Assembly: GCA_046715035.1 (NCBI GenBank)
Contig: JBKJZR010000205.1
Coordinates: 1 to 15,401 of the forward strand
Origin: PALSA-1004 sp046715035
GTDB taxonomy: Bacteria > Pseudomonadota > Gammaproteobacteria > Burkholderiales > SG8-41
DNA: 15,401 bases
Direction of reading: 5' to 3'
The position numbers and the translations under genes were made by a program. Below are positions 7,931-13,986 of this stretch, piece after piece. Each line of letters opens with the position of its first letter. Position 1 is the stretch's first letter. The notes below the pieces were generated by a model. It did no database searches and was not told where the DNA came from. It saw only the letters and a program-made list of their open reading frames with translations.

Positions 7931-8896
7931 ATGTCGAAGAGTCTACGCATCCTCGCATGCTTGGGAGCCGCGTGGTTTGCCGCGCAGGTGAGCGCGCAGT
8001 CCTATCCGGCGAGAACCGTGCGCCTCGTGGTCCCCTATTCGACAGGAACCGCCACCGACGCGCTGGCACGGCTCATCGCGCAACGGCTCGGCGACGCGCT
8101 GGGCCAGCAGTTTGTCGTCGACAACCAGCCCGGAGCCAATGGCATCACGGGTTCGGCGATCGTTGCCAAGGCGGCGCCGGACGGCTACACACTGATCATG
8201 TTCGCGGCCAACCATGTCGTGAATGCGAGCCTCTACAGCAAGCTGCCGTACGACACGCTCAAGGATTTTCGGCCCATCCTGCGCGTTGCTTTCGCACCCT
8301 TCGTGCTCGCGGTGCACCCGTCGCTGCCCGCAAAGGACCTCAGGGAGTTCATCGCGCTGGCGAAAGCGCGGCCCGGCGAGATCAACTATGCCTCGCCCAG
8401 CAACGGCAGCCCGCCGCATCTTTCCGTCGAGCTGCTGAAGAGCCTGACGGGCGTCAACCTCGTCCACATTCCCTACAAGACGGCGGCGCAGGCCCAGTCG
8501 GACGTGATCGGCGGCCAGGTGCCGGTGATGGTCTTTGTCGCCGCCGCGGCGATCCCGCAGATCAAGGCCGGCAGGCTGCGTGCGCTCGGCGTCACGACGC
8601 TGACGCGGCTGGCGCAATTGCCGCAGGTGCCGACGATCGATGAAGCCGGCGTGAGCGGATTCGAGATGATTTCCTGGATCGGATTCGCGGGACCGGCGGC
8701 GCTGCCCCAGGACATCGTCGCCCGGCTGTCACCCGAAATGACGCGCGTCGTGCAGCAGCCGGAGACCGCGGAGCGCATCAGGGGGCTGGGACTCGAGATC
8801 TCCCTGATGGAAGCCGACGCCTTCGCCGCGTACATGGCGAAGGAGCAGGCGCGCTGGGGCGAGGTCGTGCGCCGCGCCGGGGCACGGCTCGACTGA
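7931..8896 (+). CDS. Bug/TctC family periplasmic solute-binding protein (Bug 2)
   Basis: A 321-residue secreted binding protein with a 22-residue signal peptide ending VSA before QSYPA. Family marks: VRLVVP, Asp43 of the ligand loop, DNQPGANGITGS, AAPDGYTL, LPYDTLKDF, HPSLPAKDLREFIALAKARP, HIPYK, VIGGQVP, LPQVPTIDEAGVSGFE. Length and alignment are the same as the protein at 723-1688 with roughly half the residues identical by eye, so the two are paralogues. Both share the non-standard ligand loop (here YSTGTATD). It follows soxG by 39 bases and is the last gene of the + strand run. The membrane subunits must be encoded elsewhere if it feeds a transporter; some Bug proteins instead act as sensors. 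Confidence 0.93.
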   Translation: MSKSLRILACLGAAWFAAQVSAQSYPARTVRLVVPYSTGTATDALARLIAQRLGDALGQQFVVDNQPGANGITGSAIVAKAAPDGYTLIMFAANHVVNASLYSKLPYDTLKDFRPILRVAFAPFVLAVHPSLPAKDLREFIALAKARPGEINYASPSNGSPPHLSVELLKSLTGVNLVHIPYKTAAQAQSDVIGGQVPVMVFVAAAAIPQIKAGRLRALGVTTLTRLAQLPQVPTIDEAGVSGFEMISWIGFAGPAALPQDIVARLSPEMTRVVQQPETAERIRGLGLEISLMEADAFAAYMAKEQARWGEVVRRAGARLD

Positions 8897-8901
8897 CCGA
8901 C

Positions 8902-9852
8902 CTAATCCGCGCGGATGCCCGCCGCCCTGATGATCTTCCCCGACCGCGCGGCGTCGGCTTTCATGACCGCCGCGAACTGCTCCGGCGTGGTTGGCATCGG
9001 CTCGGCGCCGAGCGCCATGAACTTGTCGCGGATCTCGGCCAGCGCGAGCACGCGCACGACGTCGCCATGGATGCGGTCGATGAGTGCGCGCGGCGTCGTC
9101 GCCGGCGCCATGATGCCGTACCAGTTATTGAGCTCGTAACCAGGAAGTGTTTCGCCGATTGTCGGGACATCAGGGAGCACGGCAGCGCGTTTGGAATTGG
9201 TGACTGCGAGCACCCTGAGCTTGCCGGACCTGATATGCGGCACCGTTACCGGCGCGCCGGTGAACAGCAATTCCACCTGTCCGCCGAGCAGGTCGGTGAT
9301 CGCCTGGCTGCCGCCTTTGTACGGCACATGCACGATATCGACCTTCGCCATCATTTTGAGCAGCTCGCCGCACATCTGGTAGATGCTGCTGCCCGAAGCG
9401 AAGTTCAACTGACCCGGCCTGGCCTTCGCCAGCGCGATGAGCTCCCTGACGTTCTTCGCGGGCAGGGACGGATGCGCGACCAGCACGCTGGCGACGTTCG
9501 CGGCAAGCGAGATCGGCGCGACGTCGCTGATCGGGTCCCACGCCATCCGCGTGTAGAGGAACTGGTTCATGGTGTGCGTGCTCATCGAGCCGAAGAGCAG
9601 GGTGTAGCCATCGGCCGGCGCTTTCAACGCCGCTTCGGAGCCGATGTTGCCGCTCGCGCCACCGCGATTGTCGATCACGACAGGCTGCGCCCAGACCTCG
9701 CTCAGCTTTTGCCCGACGATGCGGCCGAGGATGTCTGTCGTGCCGCCGGCCGGCCAGGGCACGACGATGCGCACCGGCTTGGTTGGGTAAGTCTGAGCGT
9801 GCGCCGGCGCAACCGCCAGTGCGCCGGCAATTACGAGTATTCGCCTGATCAT
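8902..9852 (-). CDS. Bug/TctC family periplasmic solute-binding protein (Bug 3)
   Basis: A 316-residue secreted carboxylate-binding protein of the tripartite tricarboxylate transporter type. The start at 9852 gives a compact signal peptide, MIRRILVIAGALAVAPAHA before QTYPTK; a longer frame up to 9972 would run into the divergent gene. Unlike the two operon paralogues it keeps the standard loop VPWPAGGTTD. Other marks: DNRGGASGNIGSEAALKAPA, ADGYTLLFG, HPSLPAKNVRELIALAKARPG, HVPYKGGSQAITDLLGGQVEL and LPDVPTIGETLPGYE. It is clearly a different branch from Bug 1 and Bug 2. The stop codon is 5 bases from that of Bug 2 (convergent), and the start faces the chorismate-mutase-like gene (divergent), so it is probably a single-gene unit. 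Confidence 0.92.
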   Translation of the reverse strand: MIRRILVIAGALAVAPAHAQTYPTKPVRIVVPWPAGGTTDILGRIVGQKLSEVWAQPVVIDNRGGASGNIGSEAALKAPADGYTLLFGSMSTHTMNQFLYTRMAWDPISDVAPISLAANVASVLVAHPSLPAKNVRELIALAKARPGQLNFASGSSIYQMCGELLKMMAKVDIVHVPYKGGSQAITDLLGGQVELLFTGAPVTVPHIRSGKLRVLAVTNSKRAAVLPDVPTIGETLPGYELNNWYGIMAPATTPRALIDRIHGDVVRVLALAEIRDKFMALGAEPMPTTPEQFAAVMKADAARSGKIIRAAGIRAD

Positions 9853-9940
9853 GCCTCGTGCCTGCGATGGTCGGTTAGTATGGAGCGGCAGCGGCAATCG
9901 GCCGTTTGAGAACCTGCAAACCATGTCCATGACCCCAAAT

Positions 9941-9945
9941 GAGGA
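9941..9945 (+). promoter_or_regulatory. Ribosome binding site that sets the start of the chorismate-mutase-like gene
   Basis: GAGGA lies 8 bases before the ATG at 9954. It decides for this start rather than the ATG at 9939, which immediately precedes it. The protein then begins MKSPAAC, aligning residue for residue with the PchB N-terminus. Confidence 0.65.
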
Positions 9946-9953
9946 CGACCACC

Positions 9954-10250
9954 ATGAAGTCACCCGCTGCATGCCGCAATCTCGCGGATATCCGCGCCGA
10001 GGTCAATGCCATCGACCGCGCCATCGTGAAGCTGCTGGGCCGGCGCACGAAATACGCCAAAGCGGCCCTGCGTTTCAAGACCGATGTGAAAAGCATCGCC
10101 GACCCCGCGCACCGCAAGCGCCTGTTCGCGCAGCGCAAGCGATGGGCCGCGCGCCACGGGGTCGATGAAAAGCTGATCGGCAGGATCTATCAGGCGATCG
10201 TCGACGAATCCAAGCGCGTGCACCTCGCCGGATTCCGCGCCCGGCGCTGA
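9954..10250 (+). CDS. AroQ/PchB-type chorismate mutase or isochorismate lyase-like protein
   Basis: A 98-residue all-helical AroQ-fold protein. These enzymes rearrange chorismate to prephenate; PchB also splits isochorismate to salicylate and pyruvate. Compared with PchB as I remember it, the first 90 residues align without gaps: LADIR with Arg14, LLGRR with Arg31, YAKAALRFK with Lys42, and RKRWAARHGVD are all in register. The residue matching catalytic Gln90 of PchB (Gln88 of E. coli chorismate mutase) is His90, in ESKRVHLAG. No signal peptide, so cytoplasmic rather than a secreted chorismate mutase. It stands alone: no pchA, aro, phe or tyr genes nearby. The Arg/Lys set suggests a chorismate-like ligand; mutase, lyase or neither is open. 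Confidence 0.85.
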   Translation: MKSPAACRNLADIRAEVNAIDRAIVKLLGRRTKYAKAALRFKTDVKSIADPAHRKRLFAQRKRWAARHGVDEKLIGRIYQAIVDESKRVHLAGFRARR

Positions 10251-10513
10251 TACCGGTTGTGCGCTGACGGCCCGGCAATGGTGTGAAGCTCGCCGCGGCG
10301 CGGCCGGGCGGGTCGTATGCCTGTCAGCTGAGCGCAAACTGGATCCTCTGTGTCGTCATTCCAGCGCACGCTGGAATCCAGGCACTTTATTTCCGGGTCA
10401 CCGCGTACTTTGAAACGACTACCCGTAAATCAAAGCCTCCTCGTCGGTCGCTTCCTCTGCAGCGCGTTGTTAATCCCGCCGACGCACCTGGAGCGTTTGT
10501 GCCGCGCCAAATA
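10251..10513. other. Gene-free spacer between two convergent genes
   Basis: 263 bases between the chorismate-mutase-like gene and the VOC gene. Apart from the palindrome at 10358-10377 I see no conserved coding sequence and no stem followed by a T-run on either strand. A + frame here yields VVIPAHAGIQ, a familiar translation artefact of this type of repeat. Confidence 0.6.
10358..10377. repeat. REP-like palindrome
   Basis: ATTCCAGCG and CGCTGGAAT are perfect 9-base arms separated by CA; it is preceded by CGTC and followed by CCAGG. This matches the widely dispersed ATTCC...GGAAT repeats (REP/dRS3-like) of beta- and gammaproteobacteria. It lies about 108 bases after the chorismate-mutase-like stop with no T-tract, so it is not a standard terminator. 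Confidence 0.75.
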
Positions 10514-11011
10514 CTAGCCAGCGTACGCCCGTTTCAGTTCAGCGATGTCGATTTTCTTCATTTTCAGCATCGCTGACATCGCTCGCCCGGATTTTTGGGA
10601 GTCTGGGTCGCCGACCATGTCGATCAGAATCCTGGGAACGACTTGCCATGAAGCGCCGTATTTGTCCTTGAGCCAGCCGCATTGCTGGGCCTTTTTGTCC
10701 CCACCCTCGGAGAGCTTTTCCCAGTAATAGTCCACTTCTTCCTGCGTCTCGCAATTGACTACGAACGAGATGGCCTCGTTGAATCTAAATATCGGGCCGC
10801 CGTTGAGCGCGGTGAACGCCTGTCCATCGAGCTCGAACGCGATGGTCATCACTGTGCCGACGGGCTTGCCGTGGATCTCGTGCCCGGCCTCTCCGTATCG
10901 CGCGACCTTGACGATCTTCGAGTTCCTGAAAATGCCGGTATAGAACGCGACCGCCGCTTCGGCTTGATCGTCGAACCATAGACATGGGGTGATTCTTTGA
11001 ACGATTTGCAT
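10514..11011 (-). CDS. VOC family protein, PhnB-like
   Basis: A 165-residue vicinal-oxygen-chelate (glyoxalase/bleomycin-resistance fold) protein of the PhnB-like group, often mislabelled 3-demethylubiquinone-9 3-methyltransferase. The whole sequence follows the group pattern: ITPCLWFDDQAEAAVAFYTG, NSKIVKVARYGE, GTVMTIAFELDGQ, FTALNGGPIFRFNEAISF, NCETQEEVDYYWEKLSEGG, CGWLKDKYGASWQVVP and the C-terminal MSAMLKMKKIDIAEL. Reaction unknown for the family; many members are probably metal-dependent isomerases or binding proteins. No signal peptide. The start is supported by AGGAG 8 bases upstream (on the - strand). It is flanked on both sides by repeat-bearing spacers, so it is likely its own transcription unit. 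Confidence 0.92.
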   Translation of the reverse strand: MQIVQRITPCLWFDDQAEAAVAFYTGIFRNSKIVKVARYGEAGHEIHGKPVGTVMTIAFELDGQAFTALNGGPIFRFNEAISFVVNCETQEEVDYYWEKLSEGGDKKAQQCGWLKDKYGASWQVVPRILIDMVGDPDSQKSGRAMSAMLKMKKIDIAELKRAYAG

Positions 11012-11144
11012 GGATCGTCTCCTGGTCGGGTCTGGTCCCGGGATGGGAGTCGCCCTTGCTCAGCAGTTGGTCGATTGCGGACGCCCGAAATAGACACGTC
11101 CAAACGACACTTGCGCAATTTTTTCCGGGGCGGTTTTACCTAAT

Positions 11145-11174
11145 GAGCTTGTCGGACTCAAGTCCGACAAGCTC
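11145..11174. repeat. Perfect 14-base inverted repeat
   Basis: GAGCTTGTCGGACT and its exact reverse complement AGTCCGACAAGCTC are separated by CA. No T-run follows on either side, which argues against a rho-independent terminator. It is directly followed by a smaller palindrome, GTGTC-CT-GACAC (11178-11189). The perfect symmetry and position in a repeat-rich spacer fit a REP-type mobile palindrome; a regulator-binding operator is less likely at this arm length. Confidence 0.8.
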
Positions 11175-11205
11175 CTAGTGTCCTGACACGGAGTATTCGC
11201 AACAT

Positions 11206-11321
11206 CCCCTCCCCTTCAAGGAGGGTCAGGGTGGGGATGGGGGTGTGCGCTGCAGAACCCCATCCCCCTCCCAGTTGCCCCCTCGCCGCGGCGCTTGCTC
11301 TCCCCCTTGAAGGGGGGGGAG
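11206..11321. repeat. Compound C/G-rich inverted element of about 116 bp
   Basis: Outer arms are inverted copies of a CCCCTTCAAGG-type unit: left at 11206-11225, right at 11300-11321 (CCCCCTT-G-AAGGGGG core). Inside, GGGGATGGGG at 11233-11242 pairs exactly with CCCCATCCCC at 11258-11267 over a 15-base loop. Each outer arm is itself nearly palindromic, so the element could fold as a large cruciform or multi-stem RNA. Similar dispersed units are common in GC-rich betaproteobacterial genomes. It lies 111 bases past the GGT stop in the direction of transcription and might help end that transcript. Confidence 0.7.
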
Positions 11322-11399
11322 CTTCAACTTTCCGTCGCAGATGCCGTGGCAGCTCTTCATGTTTCGAAACTTCTGATTCTCAGCACTAGTATCGGCGGC

Positions 11400-11423
11400 G
11401 CGGGCGTGTCGTCGATCGCCCGC
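11400..11423 (-). terminator. Possible stem-loop after the GGT-family gene
   Basis: GCGGGCG (11400-11406) and CGCCCGC (11417-11423) form a 7-bp GC-only stem with a 10-base loop, 8 bases downstream of the stop codon at 11432 on the - strand. There is no U-tract, so it may only stabilise the 3' end or aid a rho-dependent stop. Confidence 0.3.
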
Positions 11424-11431
11424 CAAGATCC

Positions 11432-13186
11432 TCACCACGCCAGCGCGTAAGCTTCGCGCCGCGGGTCGGCACCGGCGTGCTTGAGACCCGTCTGCGGATC
11501 GCGCATTACGGCGCACACGGCGCCGTGCTTGGCCGGCAGGCGCGGCAGCACCTCGACGTCATGGCCGCGGCTACGCATCTCCTCGATCACGCCGTTCGGC
11601 ATGTCTTCCTCGATGCACAACCGTCCCGGGAAATAATCGTGCGGCGCAAACGAGTTGGGGAAGCTTGCGCTGGAGAAGCGCTGCGCCTCGACCGCCTGCT
11701 GCACCTGCATGCCGAACTGCGTGACGTTCAGGAATACCTGCAGCATCGCCTGCGACTGCACGTCGCCCCCGGGCGTGCCGAAGCACATGAACGGCTTGCC
11801 GTCCTTCAGCGCGAGCGCCGGGCTGGGCGTGAGCCGCGGCCGCTTGCCGGGCGCTACCTGCGCCGGGTGTCCCGCTGCGAGGCGCGACTGCTGGCCGCGC
11901 GAAGAAATCACCAGCCCGGTGCCGGGTATCACCGGGGAGTCGTAGGTCGTGTCGGACAACGTCGCGGAATAGGCGTTGCCCTGGCGGTCCATGGCGCTCG
12001 CGTAGATCGTGTCGGGCGCCATGCCCGTTTTCCCCCGCGCGGCTGCGTAAACACGCTCGTGACTGCCCGCGCCCGCCTTGTGCTCGGGATTGCCGGGCTC
12101 GGGCATTGTCCCGAACGCGCGCCGGGGATCGATGCGCGCGCGCTGGCGCGCCGCGTACGCGGCCGAGAGCAGGGCGGCGGTCGGCACCTGGACGAATTTC
12201 GGATCGCCGACGTAGGCCTCGCGGTCGGCGAGCGCGAGGTTCAGCGCCTCGGCGACGGTGTGCACGTAGGCGGGCGTGTTGTGGCCGAGCTTGCCGAGAT
12301 CGTAGCCGTCGAGGATCTGCAGCGCTTCGAGCAGCGTGATGCCCTGGCACCAGACGTCGCACGAGTGGACCTCGAAGCCGCGGTAATCGATCGCAATGCT
12401 GTTCTCGACTGGCACTGCGAAACCGGCGAGGTCGTCCGCGGTGACGAAGCCATCGTTCTGGGCGTGATAATCGGCGATCGCGCGCGCGAGCGGGCCGCGA
12501 TAGAAAAAGTCGTGCGCCGCGCGCAGTTTCTGGTCGCGATCGCCGCGGGCGCCGCGCTCCGCCTCGATCATGCCCGCGATGCTGCGCCCCAGGTCCTCCT
12601 GGCGGAACAATTCGCCGAAGCGCGGCGGCCTGCCACCGGGCAGGAAAATGCGGGCGCTGTCGGCCCAGCGCCGGTACTGGTCCTGCGCGCCGTCGAGGTT
12701 GTTGGCGAGGAACTGATAAACGCCGAAGCCGTCGCGGGCGAGCTCCATCGCCGGTGTCGCCGCCTGCTCGAACGAGATTGTGCCGTAGCGGCGCAGCGCC
12801 TCGATGTGCGTCGCCGGCGCCGCGGGCATCACCGTGCGCAGCAGTCCCTCGGGCACCGATATGCCGTCGCCTTCCGCGCGCAGGCGCTCCAGGTCGGTTG
12901 CCGCGGGCCAGTAGCCGAGCCCGGCGAGCGAAACGACGCGGCCTTCTTTCTCCAGATAGATGAGCGTGGGCGCAACGCCCGCGAAACTGACGATGTCAGG
13001 CTGCAGCACTGCCAGCGTCATCGCGGCAGTGACCCCGGCGTCGATCGCGTTGCCGCCGCCGTCGAGCACGCGCATGGCCGCGAGCGCTCCGAGGTAATGA
13101 CCGCAGGATACCGCGTGATGACGGCCGATCGTGGTCGGCCGCATGCTCGCGGCGCTGATGGCGAGGGACATTCTGCGTTGTGCCAT
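11432..13186 (-). CDS. Gamma-glutamyltransferase family protein, complete
   Basis: A 584-residue Ntn-hydrolase of the gamma-glutamyltranspeptidase family, which self-cleaves before a Thr and then transfers or hydrolyses gamma-glutamyl or related acyl groups. Large-subunit marks: HYLGALAAMRVLDGGGNAIDAGVTAAM (31-57), VPEGLLRTVM near 111, DYRGFEVHS near 268 and ALADREAYVGDP near 318. The processing site reads APD-TIYASAMDRQGNAYS, making Thr393 the likely nucleophile; FGTPGGD at 469-475 is the conserved small-subunit Gly motif. Standard GGT has TTHxS, so the second Thr and the His are missing. No signal peptide is visible, unlike periplasmic E. coli GGT. The start at 13186 has its own AGGAG site; a longer frame would overlap the gene before it. 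Substrate open: glutathione hydrolase, acylase or amidase. Confidence 0.9.
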   Translation of the reverse strand: MAQRRMSLAISAASMRPTTIGRHHAVSCGHYLGALAAMRVLDGGGNAIDAGVTAAMTLAVLQPDIVSFAGVAPTLIYLEKEGRVVSLAGLGYWPAATDLERLRAEGDGISVPEGLLRTVMPAAPATHIEALRRYGTISFEQAATPAMELARDGFGVYQFLANNLDGAQDQYRRWADSARIFLPGGRPPRFGELFRQEDLGRSIAGMIEAERGARGDRDQKLRAAHDFFYRGPLARAIADYHAQNDGFVTADDLAGFAVPVENSIAIDYRGFEVHSCDVWCQGITLLEALQILDGYDLGKLGHNTPAYVHTVAEALNLALADREAYVGDPKFVQVPTAALLSAAYAARQRARIDPRRAFGTMPEPGNPEHKAGAGSHERVYAAARGKTGMAPDTIYASAMDRQGNAYSATLSDTTYDSPVIPGTGLVISSRGQQSRLAAGHPAQVAPGKRPRLTPSPALALKDGKPFMCFGTPGGDVQSQAMLQVFLNVTQFGMQVQQAVEAQRFSSASFPNSFAPHDYFPGRLCIEEDMPNGVIEEMRSRGHDVEVLPRLPAKHGAVCAVMRDPQTGLKHAGADPRREAYALAW

Positions 13187-13191
13187 GTTGA

Positions 13192-13197
13192 CTCCTA
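13192..13197 (-). promoter_or_regulatory. Ribosome binding site that sets the GGT-family start
   Basis: On the - strand TAGGAG lies 5 bases before the ATG at 13186. It argues against the upstream in-frame ATG at 13270, which falls inside the tautomerase-like gene. Confidence 0.7.
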
Positions 13198-13214
13198 AGC
13201 GGAAATCGCGGCGC

Positions 13215-13403
13215 TCAGCCGCGCTCGGCGAGTGTCTTGCCGCCGACGCCCCATTGAGTCTTGGGCACATCGTGCACCGTCACCCAGACCGATTCAGGCT
13301 TGGTGCCGAGCGCGTCGACGAACGCCTGCGTGACTTTTTCGATGAGCAGCTTCTTCCTGGCGTCGTCGCGTCCGGATGCGATATAGAGTTGTGCGAGGGG
13401 CAT
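13215..13403 (-). CDS. 4-oxalocrotonate tautomerase-like small protein
   Basis: A 62-residue protein of the 4-oxalocrotonate tautomerase family, whose members act as oligomers with a catalytic N-terminal proline exposed by Met removal. Pro follows the start Met here (MPLAQLYI), then the helix RKKLLIEKVTQAFVDALG, the turn KPESVWVTVHDVPKTQWGVGG and a short tail: the normal order of beta-alpha-beta elements and the expected length. The usual second Arg near residue 11 is present in SGRDD. GGAG lies upstream of the ATG. The gene is 28 bases before the GGT-family gene and 99 after the OsmC-like gene, so co-transcription is likely. The substrate, a keto-enol acid in known members, is not indicated. 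Confidence 0.9.
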   Translation of the reverse strand: MPLAQLYIASGRDDARKKLLIEKVTQAFVDALGTKPESVWVTVHDVPKTQWGVGGKTLAERG

Positions 13404-13445
13404 GGTTTTCTCCGTTTGGGTGGTGGAACGTCTGGCTGCTGTCTT

Positions 13446-13497
13446 GGCCGTTTCCCCCTTGCGTGGAGCGTGGGGGAGGTTAGGGAAGGGGGCGGCC
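13446..13497. repeat. C/G-rich inverted repeat between the OsmC-like and tautomerase-like genes
   Basis: GGCC (13446) pairs with GGCC (13494), and CCCCCTT (13454-13460) with AAGGGGG (13486-13492), around a 25-base loop. It is built of the same CCCCTT/AAGGGG units as the element at 11206-11321 and could be a degraded relative. It fills much of the 99-base gap and may attenuate or stabilise the operon mRNA. Confidence 0.5.
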
Positions 13498-13502
13498 GTC
13501 GA

Positions 13503-13955
13503 TCAGGTCGCAGCGATAACCTTCACTTCGGTCGTGACCGAGTTGGCGATGAAACACTCGCGATGCGCTTTATCGTGCAGCCAGTCGAGGTCGGCCTGTG
13601 CCGGCTGCTTGGCGCCGCTGTAAACGATGTTAGGGCGCAGCTCGACGCGCGTGACGGCGAGCTTGCCGGCCGCGTTTTTCTCGAGGTGACCGACGGCGTG
13701 GTCCTCGTAGCTGTCGGCGATAAAACCCTTGTTAGACGCGAGCGCGAGAAAGGTCAGCATGTGACAGCTCGACAGCGCGGCGACGAACGCGGCTTCGGGA
13801 TCCACGCGCTGCGGATTGCCAAGATAAGCGGCAGCGGCGGAGGCGGGCACTTCGACGCCGTTATCGAAGCGCCAGCTATGGTCGCGCGGATAGGTCTTGT
13901 AGCCGAAATCGGCCCCGTTGCGCGCCCATTTGATGGTTGCTTTGTGTGCGGACAT
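13503..13955 (-). CDS. OsmC family protein
   Basis: A 150-residue OsmC/Ohr-fold protein. The family reduces organic or fatty-acid hydroperoxides with two reactive cysteines. Both are here: Cys64 in AALSSCHMLTFLALA and Cys134 in HRECFIANSV, with the conserved Glu54 in DPEAAFVAA. The pattern GNPQRVDPEAAFVAALSSCH is typical of a widespread OsmC subgroup distinct from classical Ohr. Cytoplasmic by lack of a signal peptide. AAGGGG is 6-7 bases upstream of the ATG. It sits 31 bases after the kinase-BON gene. Its place between two GGT-family genes hints at thiol or peroxide metabolism, and H2O2 made by the nearby sarcosine oxidase is a possible but unproven link. Confidence 0.93.
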   Translation of the reverse strand: MSAHKATIKWARNGADFGYKTYPRDHSWRFDNGVEVPASAAAAYLGNPQRVDPEAAFVAALSSCHMLTFLALASNKGFIADSYEDHAVGHLEKNAAGKLAVTRVELRPNIVYSGAKQPAQADLDWLHDKAHRECFIANSVTTEVKVIAAT

Positions 13956-13986
13956 TCCTCGCCCCTTGATCCTGAAACCTCGCCCG

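Larger units (their letters stand above)
11012..11431. other. Repeat-rich gene-free region upstream of the VOC gene
   Basis: 420 bases without a convincing gene. It must hold the promoter of the leftward VOC gene near 11012-11140 (no strong -35/-10 pair seen) and the 3' end of the leftward GGT operon. It contains the 14-base palindrome at 11145, the short GTGTC/GACAC stem at 11178-11189, the C/G-rich inverted element at 11206-11321 and a stem at 11400-11423. Confidence 0.7.

Noticed and set aside
9853..9953. Divergent promoter pair between Bug 3 and the chorismate-mutase-like gene
   Set aside because: A promoter must be present, but no -35/-10 pair stands out on either strand and no operator-like palindrome is visible, so no site is listed.
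10283..10576. A 97-codon + frame in the spacer before the VOC gene
   Set aside because: It contains VVIPAHAGIQ, a known artefact from translating ATTCC...GGAAT palindromes, and it overlaps the end of the VOC gene.
10514..11011. Reading the VOC gene as ubiG-type 3-demethylubiquinone methyltransferase
   Set aside because: The fold pattern is PhnB-like VOC without an S-adenosylmethionine motif; the methyltransferase name is a historical mislabel.
11089..11118. Possible promoter for the VOC gene on the - strand (TTGCGC, 18-base spacer, TCTATT)
   Set aside because: Only 3 of 6 and 4 of 6 consensus matches, which is within chance for a spacer of this size.
11477..13198. A 573-codon open frame on the + strand opposite the GGT-family gene
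   Set aside because: The - strand carries a complete GGT pattern with catalytic Thr and ribosome site; the + frame is Arg/Ala/Val-rich without motifs and lacks a ribosome site.
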